This document shows, one piece after another, positions 1 through 5,256 of a stretch of 5,256 bases of DNA; the first letter of the stretch is position 1, and the number at the start of each line of letters is the position of its first letter. The translations under genes were made by a program, and so were the position numbers. Location: assembly GCA_023132995.1 (NCBI GenBank), contig JAGLXI010000029.1, positions 1-5,256 of the forward strand, read 5' to 3'. This stretch comes from Candidatus Zixiibacteriota bacterium. GTDB taxonomy: Bacteria > Zixibacteria > MSB-5A5 > GN15 > FEB-12. Under the pieces are notes generated by a model. That model was given only the letters and a program-made list of their open reading frames with translations. It was not told where the DNA came from and did no database searches.

Positions 1-1694
1 GTGAGATCGCTGTCGGTTCTGACTGAAAGCTCGATCCCCAGTTGTTTGGCTTCCGGCTCGAAGAACCGCCCGATCTCCGTTATCAGTTCATCCAGCCTGA
101 TCCTGCGGTAGCGCCGTTTTTCCCCACGCGCCAACGCCAGGAACCGGGTGATGATATCGTTAAGCCTTTTCGTTTCGTCCCTGATCTGAGTGGTGATCGC
201 TTCATAGTCAGTGCGGTTTTCTATCGGCTCGAATTCGCCCGCGAGTCGCTGGACGGCGATTGAGATGGTATTGAGCGGGTTGCGTATCTCATGCGCCACT
301 CCGGCAGCGAGATTGCCCATCTCCGATAAACGCTCCTTGCGAGCCGATTCGCGCTCGAATTTTCTCAGCCGGGTGATATCATACACAACCGCCACCACAC
401 CGGACGGCTGACCCTCCTCCGGCTCAAGCGGTGACGCAGCTACCAGAAGAGTCCGGCTTACATCGTCGACAGTCAGGCTTACTTCCTTTTCCAGTGAGGT
501 TGGGTGGTCTCCGTGGATGGTGCCGAACGCCAACTGTGGCTCCTTTGTCACCTCGTCCCAGTGTCTGCCGACACAACCGCTGACGCCGAAGATGCCTTCA
601 AAGGCGTCGTTGGCGAGAGTAATGGCACCATCGGTCTGCACAGCCGCCACGCCGGTTCGCATTTCATCGAATATGCGGTCGGTAACGGTTTTAATCCGGG
701 CATACTTGCGGCTGATCTCCCTCCTCTTGCGCCGGCTGTTAATATACAATAGCGCCACCAGGAGGAGGACGAACAGAACCGCCGCCAGGCTTATCATCAA
801 CACGTCGAAACCGCTCGAAATCGAGTAGTACCCTTCAAGTGAGAGACCGACACGCAGGACCCCAAAAGGATACTCCACCGATGAGAACGGCCGCGCCAGT
901 TCCAGCACTTCTCGTTCCTGAAAGCGGTACAACCGATGCATAATCGTGTCGCTCTCCAGGGCCTTAACCAGAAATGGGTCGGATTCAATTGCAAGCAGAC
1001 TGCCCATTTTGCGAGAGGCAAAGACGATTCCATCTGTAGACTGATAGATAATGTACTCAACCCCGGTTTCCCCGGCCATGTTCCGAGCCAGGTAACCGAT
1101 CTGAGTCTGCCTGAGGGCATCGGTGAAATACAGAGCGTCGGCTACCAGCAGCACCACGCGGCTGAGATCGCCGGTAATCTCCAGATAGTAGTGGACAGGT
1201 CCGATGCCGTGATCGCCCTCGTCCAGAAGCAGGGTGTAGCGATCCTCGGGGTTGGCCAGGAGTTGGGCAACCTCGTCGGCAACAAACTCAGGCGGACCTA
1301 TCTGCGGTCCGCGCGCCGTTCCTCCGACAGCTACGGCGGCCGACGAATCGAAAATATACGCCCCATACAGGTCATGGCTTACAGCCAGTTGAACCAGATC
1401 GAGATCGGTCAGTTGCGATAGATCGGTGCTGGGCAGGCTTCTGACCACCTCACTGTACCGAAGATACACAAGGTGGTCGAAGATCGATTCTGAAGCGATT
1501 GCGTTCTCGGCCGCCTGGGCCAGAGCCTCCGTAAACGCCCTCCCCTGCAGAATCAGCAGCCGCAGACTGTCGGATCGGCTCTCCCTGATACCAACCCAGG
1601 TGAATCCGACCACTGCCAGGGCCAACAGAACCACCAGCGCCGCTAAAAGACGCTGTTCCAGTCCGACCGACGTGGCTTTCGAGGGCTCCTTCAT
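1..1694 (-). CDS. Membrane sensor histidine kinase, Cache-like sensor + PAS + HisKA (3' end cut off by window edge)
   Basis: I translated this frame directly from the minus strand: it is open for 564 codons from the ATG at 1694 and leaves the window inside its ATPase domain. Seen: a short cytoplasmic N-terminus; TM1 at about residues 14-36; an extracytoplasmic region of about 260 residues (37-295); TM2 at about 297-318; a PAS domain at about 335-442 ending in the typical VVYDITRLRKFE; and HisKA at about 453-520 with H-box GVAHEIRNPLNTI, phosphoacceptor His468. The HATPase domain starts near 530; its N, G1, F and G2 boxes lie beyond the edge. The sensor region resembles a double Cache fold (second lobe with DGIVFASRKMG and VLRVGLSLEGYY); the ligand is unknown. 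There is no obvious HAMP between TM2 and PAS. This layout is common in NtrB/ZraS/AtoS-type kinases that phosphorylate sigma-54 activators; the partner is not visible here. No good Shine-Dalgarno precedes the ATG, and in-frame TTG codons at 1697 and 1703 are alternatives. With a 42-nt gap to the upstream kinase, coupled translation is likely. Confidence 0.93.
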   Translation of the reverse strand, partial: MKEPSKATSVGLEQRLLAALVVLLALAVVGFTWVGIRESRSDSLRLLILQGRAFTEALAQAAENAIASESIFDHLVYLRYSEVVRSLPSTDLSQLTDLDLVQLAVSHDLYGAYIFDSSAAVAVGGTARGPQIGPPEFVADEVAQLLANPEDRYTLLLDEGDHGIGPVHYYLEITGDLSRVVLLVADALYFTDALRQTQIGYLARNMAGETGVEYIIYQSTDGIVFASRKMGSLLAIESDPFLVKALESDTIMHRLYRFQEREVLELARPFSSVEYPFGVLRVGLSLEGYYSISSGFDVLMISLAAVLFVLLLVALLYINSRRKRREISRKYARIKTVTDRIFDEMRTGVAAVQTDGAITLANDAFEGIFGVSGCVGRHWDEVTKEPQLAFGTIHGDHPTSLEKEVSLTVDDVSRTLLVAASPLEPEEGQPSGVVAVVYDITRLRKFERESARKERLSEMGNLAAGVAHEIRNPLNTISIAVQRLAGEFEPIENRTDYEAITTQIRDETKRLNDIITRFLALARGEKRRYRRIRLDELITEIGRFFEPEAKQLGIELSVRTDSDL

Positions 1695-1736
1695 CAAGGG
1701 CAAGTTAGGGCCGGGCCACGAGAGGGCAATATAAAG

Positions 1737-3743
1737 TTAGATTGTTGGCGTGGTCATCGACTGCCGGTCGGCGGAATCGGTTTCGGTCTCCGTCAGTTGG
1801 TGTACCGTGGGAAACTCAATGAGAAAGACGGTGTTCTCTCGACGTACGTAGTCGACTCGTCCCTGGTGCGTCTCCATTATCTTGCGACAGGTCACCAACC
1901 CATAGCCGTGACCCCGACGCTTGGTTGTGAAGCGCTCCTTGAACAGGATATCTTCGCGATCCGGCAGAACTCCGGGCCCGTTGTCGATAACCTCGATGCG
2001 TACACGAGCCTCGGGGCCTTCGGTGATGACATGAGAGTTAATCTCTATCCTTCGTTCCCCGGTCGTTTCCGAGAGCGCATCGGAGGCGTTGTGGAGCAGG
2101 TTGATCAGGACCTGCTGGATTAAGCCCATATCTATCTCCGCCAGGGGCAGGTCGGAGGAAAGGTTAGTGTCGATCTGTATGCCGTCGAACCTGTTCTGCG
2201 GTTTTGCGAAGGCCAGCATGTTCTGTATGAGTTGATTGATGTCGGCCTTGGCAAAACGGGGACTGCCCTGATTGATATCCATCAGGCCGTCGGTGAATTT
2301 CGCAATACGGTCGACGGTGGTTTTCATAAGCTCAAGCTTCCGAGTGATCTTGTCGTTCTGGCCTTTCTTCATGAAGAGCGGCATGAGTTCAATATTCCCC
2401 GACAACACAGCCAGATAGTTGTTGATCTCATGGGCGATATCGCCGGCCATCTCGCCCCTGGTGTAGTAGCGATCCAGCCGGACCATCATCTCCTGGAAGT
2501 TCTTGCTTTCCGAGATGTCCCGCAGGATGAACAGGTGCGCCGCCACCTCTCCGGTGCTGGTCCTGATCGGCGACGCCACCAGGTAGGCGGGAAACAGGGA
2601 ACCGTCTTTCCGGCAACAGACCACCTCACTGTGTGACTCGTTACTGTGTGACTGGTCACTGCGTGACTCGTCACTGTCCGGGGAACTGCGCCAGTTCTCG
2701 GACTGAACCGAACGGGTGAACAGCCGATCGCAGCTCGTTCCCATTACCTCCGAGGCATCGTATCCGAAAGTCTCTATTGCCTTGCGGTTGAATATCACTA
2801 TTTCGCCATCGACCGAGGCAGCCACAATGCAGCCGGGTGACGAATCGATGAGGGTAGCCAGGAACGCCTGCGCCTCCGACCGCGCAACAGACGCATCCTT
2901 GAGCAGCAGACCGTATTTCTCGATCTGCTTCTGGTCGTCCCAGAGATGCCGCGACATTTTGTTGAAAGACTCCACGATCCGTCCCAGTTCGTCACTGCCG
3001 TCGGCCTCTATCGTATAGAAAAGCTGACCCTCGGTGGTCTTCTCCATGCCGTGCAGGAGTCTGTCCAGCGGCGTCTTGACTTTGAGGGAGAGAAGATACA
3101 CGATCAGAAGCGATACCAAAGTGGAACAGAGAAACAAAAGCACTAAGGCATACTGCAACTTGGATCTGTCGGAAACCAGCAAGCCGTGTTCGACTCTTGC
3201 CACCAGTATTGCCGGCAGGTCGTGCTCAATGTTGAATCGGAAGAGATAGACCCCGCTCTCCGAGTTGAAGGAGTATGGCGCAAAGGTACCCGCCGGCTGT
3301 GTCAATGCAAACTGAAGAGCGCCCTTGTTGGCCAACTCTACAATCGGGCTGCCTTCTGGAGCGGTCTGGCGGCGGCTTCTGTCATAAGCGTAAACAGCCC
3401 GCATGCCATTCCCAGGTCTGGCGATATGGATTGTCGCGAGGCTAAGTTCGCTTTGAGTTGCAAAGAGCCGAGCCAGCGACCTGCGGGTGTCTTCGCCGGT
3501 GGCGGCCGTTGCCGCTTCGCCGGAAGTGCAACTGTCGACTGCCAGGGCCTCTGAGACACGTTTGCATAATCCCTGGAACCGCTCCTGGACTGCCTGGGTG
3601 TCGTATTCGACGGACAATTCCTGCCGGGGATAGAAGATGATGAGTGCCAGAGCCGCAAAGACAAACACCACCTGTATGATAATTATGTTACTGAGCCGGA
3701 CCAGCAGGCCCGGCAGCAGATTGCCCAGATGCCGTCGAAACAA
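1737..3743 (-). CDS. Membrane sensor histidine kinase, TM-sensor-TM-HAMP-PAS-HisKA-HATPase
   Basis: This is a complete hybrid-less sensor kinase that autophosphorylates and passes phosphate to an unidentified response regulator. Start choice: AAGGAG at 3755-3750 sits 6 nt before TTG 3743 and directly abuts the in-frame TTG at 3749, so I take 3743 (668 aa; 670 aa from 3749). Residues below count from 3743. TM1 is about 15-38, the extracytoplasmic domain 39-196 (Cys60 and Cys72 near its start), TM2 197-219, HAMP about 220-272, PAS about 292-413 ending FILRDISESKNF, and HisKA about 426-490 with GDIAHEINNYLAVLSG (His438). HATPase has N-box QQVLINLLHNASDAL, G1 DNGPGV (587-592), FTTK, and G2 GHGYGL (611-616), so the ATP site looks intact. 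The H-box reads HEINNYL rather than HEIRNPL; with GHGYGL this points to the HEINN/GHGFGL kinase subgroup. The PAS domain carries a Ser-rich insert from a 15-bp tandem repeat. A Thr/Ser/Asp-rich tail of about 20 residues follows the catalytic domain. No receiver domain is present. Confidence 0.96.
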   Translation of the reverse strand: MFRRHLGNLLPGLLVRLSNIIIIQVVFVFAALALIIFYPRQELSVEYDTQAVQERFQGLCKRVSEALAVDSCTSGEAATAATGEDTRRSLARLFATQSELSLATIHIARPGNGMRAVYAYDRSRRQTAPEGSPIVELANKGALQFALTQPAGTFAPYSFNSESGVYLFRFNIEHDLPAILVARVEHGLLVSDRSKLQYALVLLFLCSTLVSLLIVYLLSLKVKTPLDRLLHGMEKTTEGQLFYTIEADGSDELGRIVESFNKMSRHLWDDQKQIEKYGLLLKDASVARSEAQAFLATLIDSSPGCIVAASVDGEIVIFNRKAIETFGYDASEVMGTSCDRLFTRSVQSENWRSSPDSDESRSDQSHSNESHSEVVCCRKDGSLFPAYLVASPIRTSTGEVAAHLFILRDISESKNFQEMMVRLDRYYTRGEMAGDIAHEINNYLAVLSGNIELMPLFMKKGQNDKITRKLELMKTTVDRIAKFTDGLMDINQGSPRFAKADINQLIQNMLAFAKPQNRFDGIQIDTNLSSDLPLAEIDMGLIQQVLINLLHNASDALSETTGERRIEINSHVITEGPEARVRIEVIDNGPGVLPDREDILFKERFTTKRRGHGYGLVTCRKIMETHQGRVDYVRRENTVFLIEFPTVHQLTETETDSADRQSMTTPTI
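2626..2679 (-). repeat. In-frame 15-bp tandem repeat inside the kinase PAS domain
   Basis: Three 15-bp units (2631-2645, 2646-2660, 2661-2675) plus partial flanks differ from each other at one to three positions. On the coding strand the unit is AGTGACGAGTCACGC-like and encodes the pentapeptides SDESR, SDQSH and SNESH, followed by SE. Most units also contain a short dyad, GTGAC-NN-GTCAC, so the array could form small hairpins. A length of 15 bp keeps copy-number changes in frame. The insert lies in the PAS domain between the RLFTRSVQ segment and the EVVCCRKDGSLFPAYL strand, where a loop is expected. Confidence 0.9.
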
Positions 3744-3749
3744 GGCCAA

Positions 3750-3779
3750 CTCCTTCCCTGACTACTCTATCAGGAAAGG
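3750..3779 (-). promoter_or_regulatory. Hairpin that sequesters the ribosome binding site of the HAMP-PAS kinase
   Basis: On the minus strand CCTTTCCTGA (3779-3770) can pair with TCAGGGAAGG (3761-3752): ten consecutive pairs, one of them G-U, around the 8-nt loop TAGAGTAG. The Shine-Dalgarno AAGGAG occupies 3755-3750, so four of its six bases are inside the stem. The structure is seen by complementarity only; its stability was not calculated. If it forms, translation of the kinase from TTG 3743 would need the stem to be opened by heat, a ligand, a protein, an antisense RNA or ribosome traffic. Confidence 0.6.
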
Positions 3780-3781
3780 TA

Positions 3782-3791
3782 TCGGTACCGA
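3782..3791. repeat. Perfect 10-bp palindrome TCGGTACCGA in the kinase leader
   Basis: The palindrome lies about 40 bp before the kinase start codon, between the terminator-like element and the RBS hairpin. Minus-strand GGTACCGATACC, overlapping it, is a second short dyad. It may be an operator half or just part of leader folding; no regulator can be assigned. Confidence 0.4.
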
Positions 3792-3841
3792 CCCCGTTTT
3801 CTTGAACCGACAAGGGGGAATCCCACAATAAAAAAACGGGA
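3792..3841 (-). promoter_or_regulatory. Alternative stem competing with the terminator hairpin
   Basis: Minus-strand TCCCGTTTTTTT (3841-3830) is complementary over 12 continuous positions, two of them G-U, to AAGAAAACGGGG (3803-3792), with a 26-nt loop. This pairing uses the same CCCG that closes the upstream 9-bp terminator stem, plus the whole U-run, so the two folds exclude each other. Because the second strand is made after the U-run, it could matter only in RNA that has already read through, for example by freeing upstream bases or shielding the U-run. Function is inferred from complementarity alone. Confidence 0.4.
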
Positions 3842-3906
3842 GTGGCGGAGGGGGGATGCCCGACTCAAGAGTCAGGTGGCTGTATTACCAGCGCACACCA
3901 CTCCCG
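3830..3906 (-). terminator. Intrinsic-terminator-like structure: 9-bp stem followed by seven U
   Basis: Minus-strand CGGGAGTGG (3906-3898) pairs perfectly with CCACTCCCG (3845-3837), and seven T follow at once (3836-3830). The enclosed 52 nt contain a GACTC-TT-GAGTC dyad (3874-3863) and a C-rich stretch, so this is a multi-branched domain rather than a simple tight hairpin. It could end an independent small RNA, end read-through transcripts from trxB (no clear terminator lies nearer to trxB), or attenuate the kinase operon. Confidence 0.55.
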
Positions 3907-3942
3907 TGGATATAATGCTGCTGTAAGCCTAATGCCTACCCA
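3830..3942 (-). ncRNA. Candidate sigma-54-dependent small RNA or structured kinase leader
   Basis: A near-consensus sigma-54 promoter predicts a start near 3942, and the U-run ends at 3830, giving an RNA of about 113 nt. Its 3' two thirds fold into a domain closed by the 9-bp stem. Inside are a possible 4-bp hairpin (TGTG...TACA), the GACTC/GAGTC hairpin and a likely unpaired, anti-Shine-Dalgarno-like CATCCCCCCTCCG (3858-3846). Length, promoter class and terminator resemble the general plan of sigma-54-driven regulatory RNAs such as Qrr, but I see no sequence match to Qrr or to any riboswitch I know. The alternative is a 5' leader of the kinase mRNA starting at the same promoter. Confidence 0.35.
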
Positions 3943-3952
3943 TATGAGTACA

Positions 3953-3970
3953 TGCAAATCACGTGCCTTG
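3953..3970 (-). promoter_or_regulatory. Sigma-54 (RpoN) -24/-12 promoter
   Basis: Minus-strand CAAGGCACGTGATTTGCA matches the RpoN consensus TGGCACG-N4-TTGCW at every fixed position except the first T (here A). The GG (3967-3966) and GC (3955-3954) doublets are separated by exactly 10 bp. The predicted transcript start is about 3942, reading toward the structured element and the kinase genes, about 200 nt before the kinase start codon. Transcription from such a site would require an AAA+ enhancer-binding activator. Confidence 0.5.
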
Positions 3971-4024
3971 AAGCAGCAAGGGGACACCGACCACGAAACT
4001 CCGAGCCAACAGGCGACACGGCTT

Positions 4025-4036
4025 GAGCTTGTGCTC
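4025..4036. promoter_or_regulatory. Possible activator-binding dyad GAGC-N4-GCTC
   Basis: The inverted repeat GAGCTTGTGCTC is centred about 88 bp upstream of the predicted sigma-54 start, a usual distance for enhancer sites. The arms are only 4 bp and no regulator is known. Confidence 0.25.
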
Positions 4037-4092
4037 GGGCGTACACAGCCGAAAACAATGGGAACCAGATGATGGCGAAGAGTCAACACACC

Positions 4093-4102
4093 GAGCGTGC
4101 TC
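4093..4102. promoter_or_regulatory. Possible activator-binding dyad GAGC-N2-GCTC
   Basis: The inverted repeat GAGCGTGCTC is centred about 155 bp upstream of the predicted sigma-54 start and 67 bp from the similar dyad at 4025-4036. The different spacers make a common binding protein uncertain. Confidence 0.2.
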
Positions 4103-4223
4103 ACCTTATGCAAGAGACTGCATTCCGATCAGCCATACATGGCGCAGGCGCCTTGATGGTCCTGACGGTGCGATTCGGACTCGATTTGCAGCCGATCTGT
4201 CAAAATCGGGGCTTGCGGCCTGC

Positions 4224-5177
4224 TTACTTGCCGTGAGCCTGTTGGTCCTCCAGCTCCTCGATACGCTTCTCTGCGGCCACGGCCGCCGTAGTACCGTCTC
4301 CTACCGCATTCGTAATCTGGCGGACGAGTTGGGCCCGTACATCACCGCAGGCATAGATACCCTTAATGGATGTCTCCATTTTCTCGTCGGTGACGATATA
4401 TCCTGTCTGGTCAGTTCGGAGAGCTTCACGAGTGATGTCGGAGTTCGGGCGGAAGCCTAAGAAGGGGAACACAGCGCCCACTTCGAGCGTCGACTTCTCA
4501 CCTGTCTTGACGTTCTTCAGTGACAGATCGGCAACACGCGTGCCGTCGCCGTTGACCGACTCAACTACCGTGTCCCAGATGATTTCGATCTTCTCGTTAT
4601 CGAAGGCGCGGCTCTGAATGATCCTGGCGGCACGCAATGCATCACGCCGGTGAATAATATGCACTTTCGATGCGAACCTGGTCAGGAAAATGGCCTCCTC
4701 GACAGCAGCATCGCCGCCGCCGACGACCGCAATCACTTGACCCTTGAAGAAAGCTCCGTCGCATATAGCACAGTACGACACGCCCCTGCCGGTGTACTCC
4801 CGTTCGCCGGGAACACCGAGCTTGACCGGAGAACCGCCGGTTGACAGTATCACCGCCCTGCCCCGGTAAGTATCGCCCGAGGCGCACCTGACCACCCGGT
4901 CGTCGCCGTCCACGTAGATTTCTACGACTTCCTCGGCGGCGATCTCAAGACCGAAACTCTTGGCGTGCTCGGTCATTTTCATGGCCAGTTCGGCGCCAGA
5001 GATTTTCTCGAATCCGGGGTAATCCTCGATCTCGTCAGTGTTGGCGATCTGTCCCCCCGGGGTGAGTTTCTCAAGGACGATTGTCTTTCTTTCCGCCCTG
5101 GCACCGTAAAGGCCGGCGGTAAGCCCGCCGGGACCGGCGCCAACTATCACTATATCGTACTGCTTTTCCTGTGCCAT
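4224..5177 (-). CDS. trxB: Thioredoxin-disulfide reductase
   Basis: This is the cytoplasmic FAD flavoenzyme that reduces thioredoxin with NADPH (EC 1.8.1.9), keeping ribonucleotide reductase, peroxiredoxins and other thiol proteins reduced. At 317 aa it has the usual length of the low-molecular-weight bacterial class. Seen in order: the FAD-binding GAGPGG (13-18) after a beta strand; GGQIANTDEIEDYPGF (41-56), a TrxB hallmark; ILSTGG (110-115); the redox-active CAIC (Cys136, Cys139) in SYCAICDGAFFKGQ, with Ile where CATC is commoner; the NADPH-binding GGGDAAVEEA (153-162) and HRRDALRA (176-183), whose arginines fit NADPH use; and the C-terminal FAD motif GIYACGDVR (273-281) with RQITNAVGDG (286-295). 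All catalytic residues look intact. The ATG at 5177 has a GAGG 8 nt upstream, and the previous gene stops only 2 nt before it, so the two are probably cotranscribed and translationally coupled. No clear terminator follows directly. Confidence 0.98.
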   Translation of the reverse strand: MAQEKQYDIVIVGAGPGGLTAGLYGARAERKTIVLEKLTPGGQIANTDEIEDYPGFEKISGAELAMKMTEHAKSFGLEIAAEEVVEIYVDGDDRVVRCASGDTYRGRAVILSTGGSPVKLGVPGEREYTGRGVSYCAICDGAFFKGQVIAVVGGGDAAVEEAIFLTRFASKVHIIHRRDALRAARIIQSRAFDNEKIEIIWDTVVESVNGDGTRVADLSLKNVKTGEKSTLEVGAVFPFLGFRPNSDITREALRTDQTGYIVTDEKMETSIKGIYACGDVRAQLVRQITNAVGDGTTAAVAAEKRIEELEDQQAHGK

Positions 5178-5179
5178 CC

Positions 5180-5256
5180 TTATTTCCTCATGTAGCTTTT
5201 CAGACCCTCAGCGAGTGACACCGGCTTGACGCCGAACAGCTTCACCATCTCTCTCA
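5180..5256 (-). CDS. C-terminal end of an unidentified protein, cotranscribed with trxB (5' part outside window)
   Basis: On the minus strand an open frame enters from the right edge and ends in TAA at 5182-5180; 24 complete codons are visible, ending VSLAEGLKSYMRK. The trxB Shine-Dalgarno overlaps its last codons and only GG separates the stop from the trxB ATG, which supports a real coding end and a coupled pair. The phrase GVKPVSLAEGLKSYM resembles the C-termini of NAD-dependent epimerase/SDR-type proteins (pattern G-x-K-P-x-S-L-x-E-G-L), but 24 residues are too few to name the family. Confidence 0.7.
   Translation of the reverse strand, partial: REMVKLFGVKPVSLAEGLKSYMRK

Larger units (their letters stand above)
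3971..4223. other. Upstream part of the trxB-kinase gap: possible activator dyads, no credible gene
   Basis: No credible protein gene was found here. The open frames are short, rich in Cys, Trp or Arg and lack supporting ribosome sites. Two dyads share GAGC/GCTC arms: one at 4093-4102 with a 2-bp spacer and one at 4025-4036 with a 4-bp spacer, centred about 155 and 88 bp upstream of the predicted sigma-54 start. Also present are GGCGC-AG-GCGCC at 4141-4152 and a CCGAT/ATCGG dyad just after trxB (4190-4209) that lacks a U-run, so it is not a convincing terminator. Confidence 0.5.

Noticed and set aside
936..1421. A 161-codon plus-strand open frame inside the left kinase.
   Set aside because: It is wholly antisense to the sensor domain of the kinase, which is continuous over 564 codons with clear TM, PAS and HisKA features.
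3837..3906. A tRNA-like outline on the minus strand: 7-9 bp acceptor-like stem, a D-loop-like CGCTGGTAA, and CCTGACTCTTGA resembling a Lys(CTT) anticodon arm.
   Set aside because: No T-loop (GTTCRANNC) is present, the anticodon stem pairs only with an 8-nt loop and extra bases before it, and the 3' end runs into a U-tract instead of CCA. I treat it as a terminator-closed RNA, not a tRNA gene.
3911..3916. TATAAT on the plus strand as a sigma-70 -10 box.
   Set aside because: The hexamer 17 bp upstream is CCAGCG, nothing like TTGACA, and no plus-strand gene follows.
3842..4072. A 76-codon plus-strand open frame starting in the structured element.
   Set aside because: No ribosome site or recognisable motif, low-quality composition, and it reads against every real gene while overlapping regulatory structure.
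3865..4113. An 82-codon minus-strand open frame in the trxB-kinase gap.
   Set aside because: It starts at a TTG with no convincing ribosome site, is rich in Cys, Trp and Arg, has no domain-like pattern and runs through the sigma-54 site and the structured RNA.
4190..4209. CCGAT/ATCGG dyad just downstream of trxB as its terminator.
   Set aside because: The 5-bp stem is weak and is not followed by a U-run on the minus strand.
3900..4220. A cyclic-di-GMP, cobalamin or other known riboswitch in the gap.
   Set aside because: I compared the visible conserved cores from memory and found only loose fragments, no ordered match. A covariance-model search would settle it.
4023..4460. A 145-codon plus-strand open frame entering the 3' end of trxB.
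   Set aside because: More than half lies antisense to trxB, whose reading frame is unambiguous; it is a shadow of that gene.

Overview
The window looks like ordinary bacterial chromosome of moderately high GC from a Gram-negative-type organism. It carries two membrane-bound sensor kinases and a standard low-molecular-weight thioredoxin reductase, and there is no phage, IS element or CRISPR array. The lineage cannot be fixed from this sequence. The NtrB/AtoS-like kinase, the sigma-54-type promoter and the TTG start would all suit an environmental bacterium such as a Desulfobacterota or FCB-group/Zixibacteria-like organism, but that is only an impression.

Every protein gene reads leftward on the minus strand. 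From right to left they are: the last 24 codons of an unidentified protein (5180-5256); trxB (4224-5177), two bases after that protein's stop; a 474-480 bp stretch without a credible protein gene (3744-4223); a HAMP-PAS histidine kinase (1737-3743); and, 42 nt further on, a second histidine kinase (1-1694) whose ATPase domain runs off the left edge.

The gap between trxB and the kinases holds the most interesting material. On the minus strand, in order, it has two GAGC/GCTC dyads, a near-consensus sigma-54 (-24/-12) promoter, a structured segment closed by a 9-bp stem and a run of seven U (intrinsic-terminator architecture), a competing 12-bp stem that would capture the same CCCG and U-run, a 10-bp palindrome, and a hairpin that buries the Shine-Dalgarno of the HAMP-PAS kinase. 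The simplest readings are (a) a sigma-54-driven small RNA of about 113 nt lying in front of the kinase pair, or (b) a long regulated leader of the kinase operon with attenuation plus translational control. Both are predictions from the bare sequence.

The two kinases probably form one operon and are likely to signal to a response regulator encoded outside the window, to the left. The second kinase has the N-TM-Cache-TM-PAS-HisKA layout common in kinases that partner NtrC-type sigma-54 activators, which would fit the sigma-54 promoter. TrxB supplies electrons from NADPH to thioredoxin. Its position beside the kinases need not mean a functional link.
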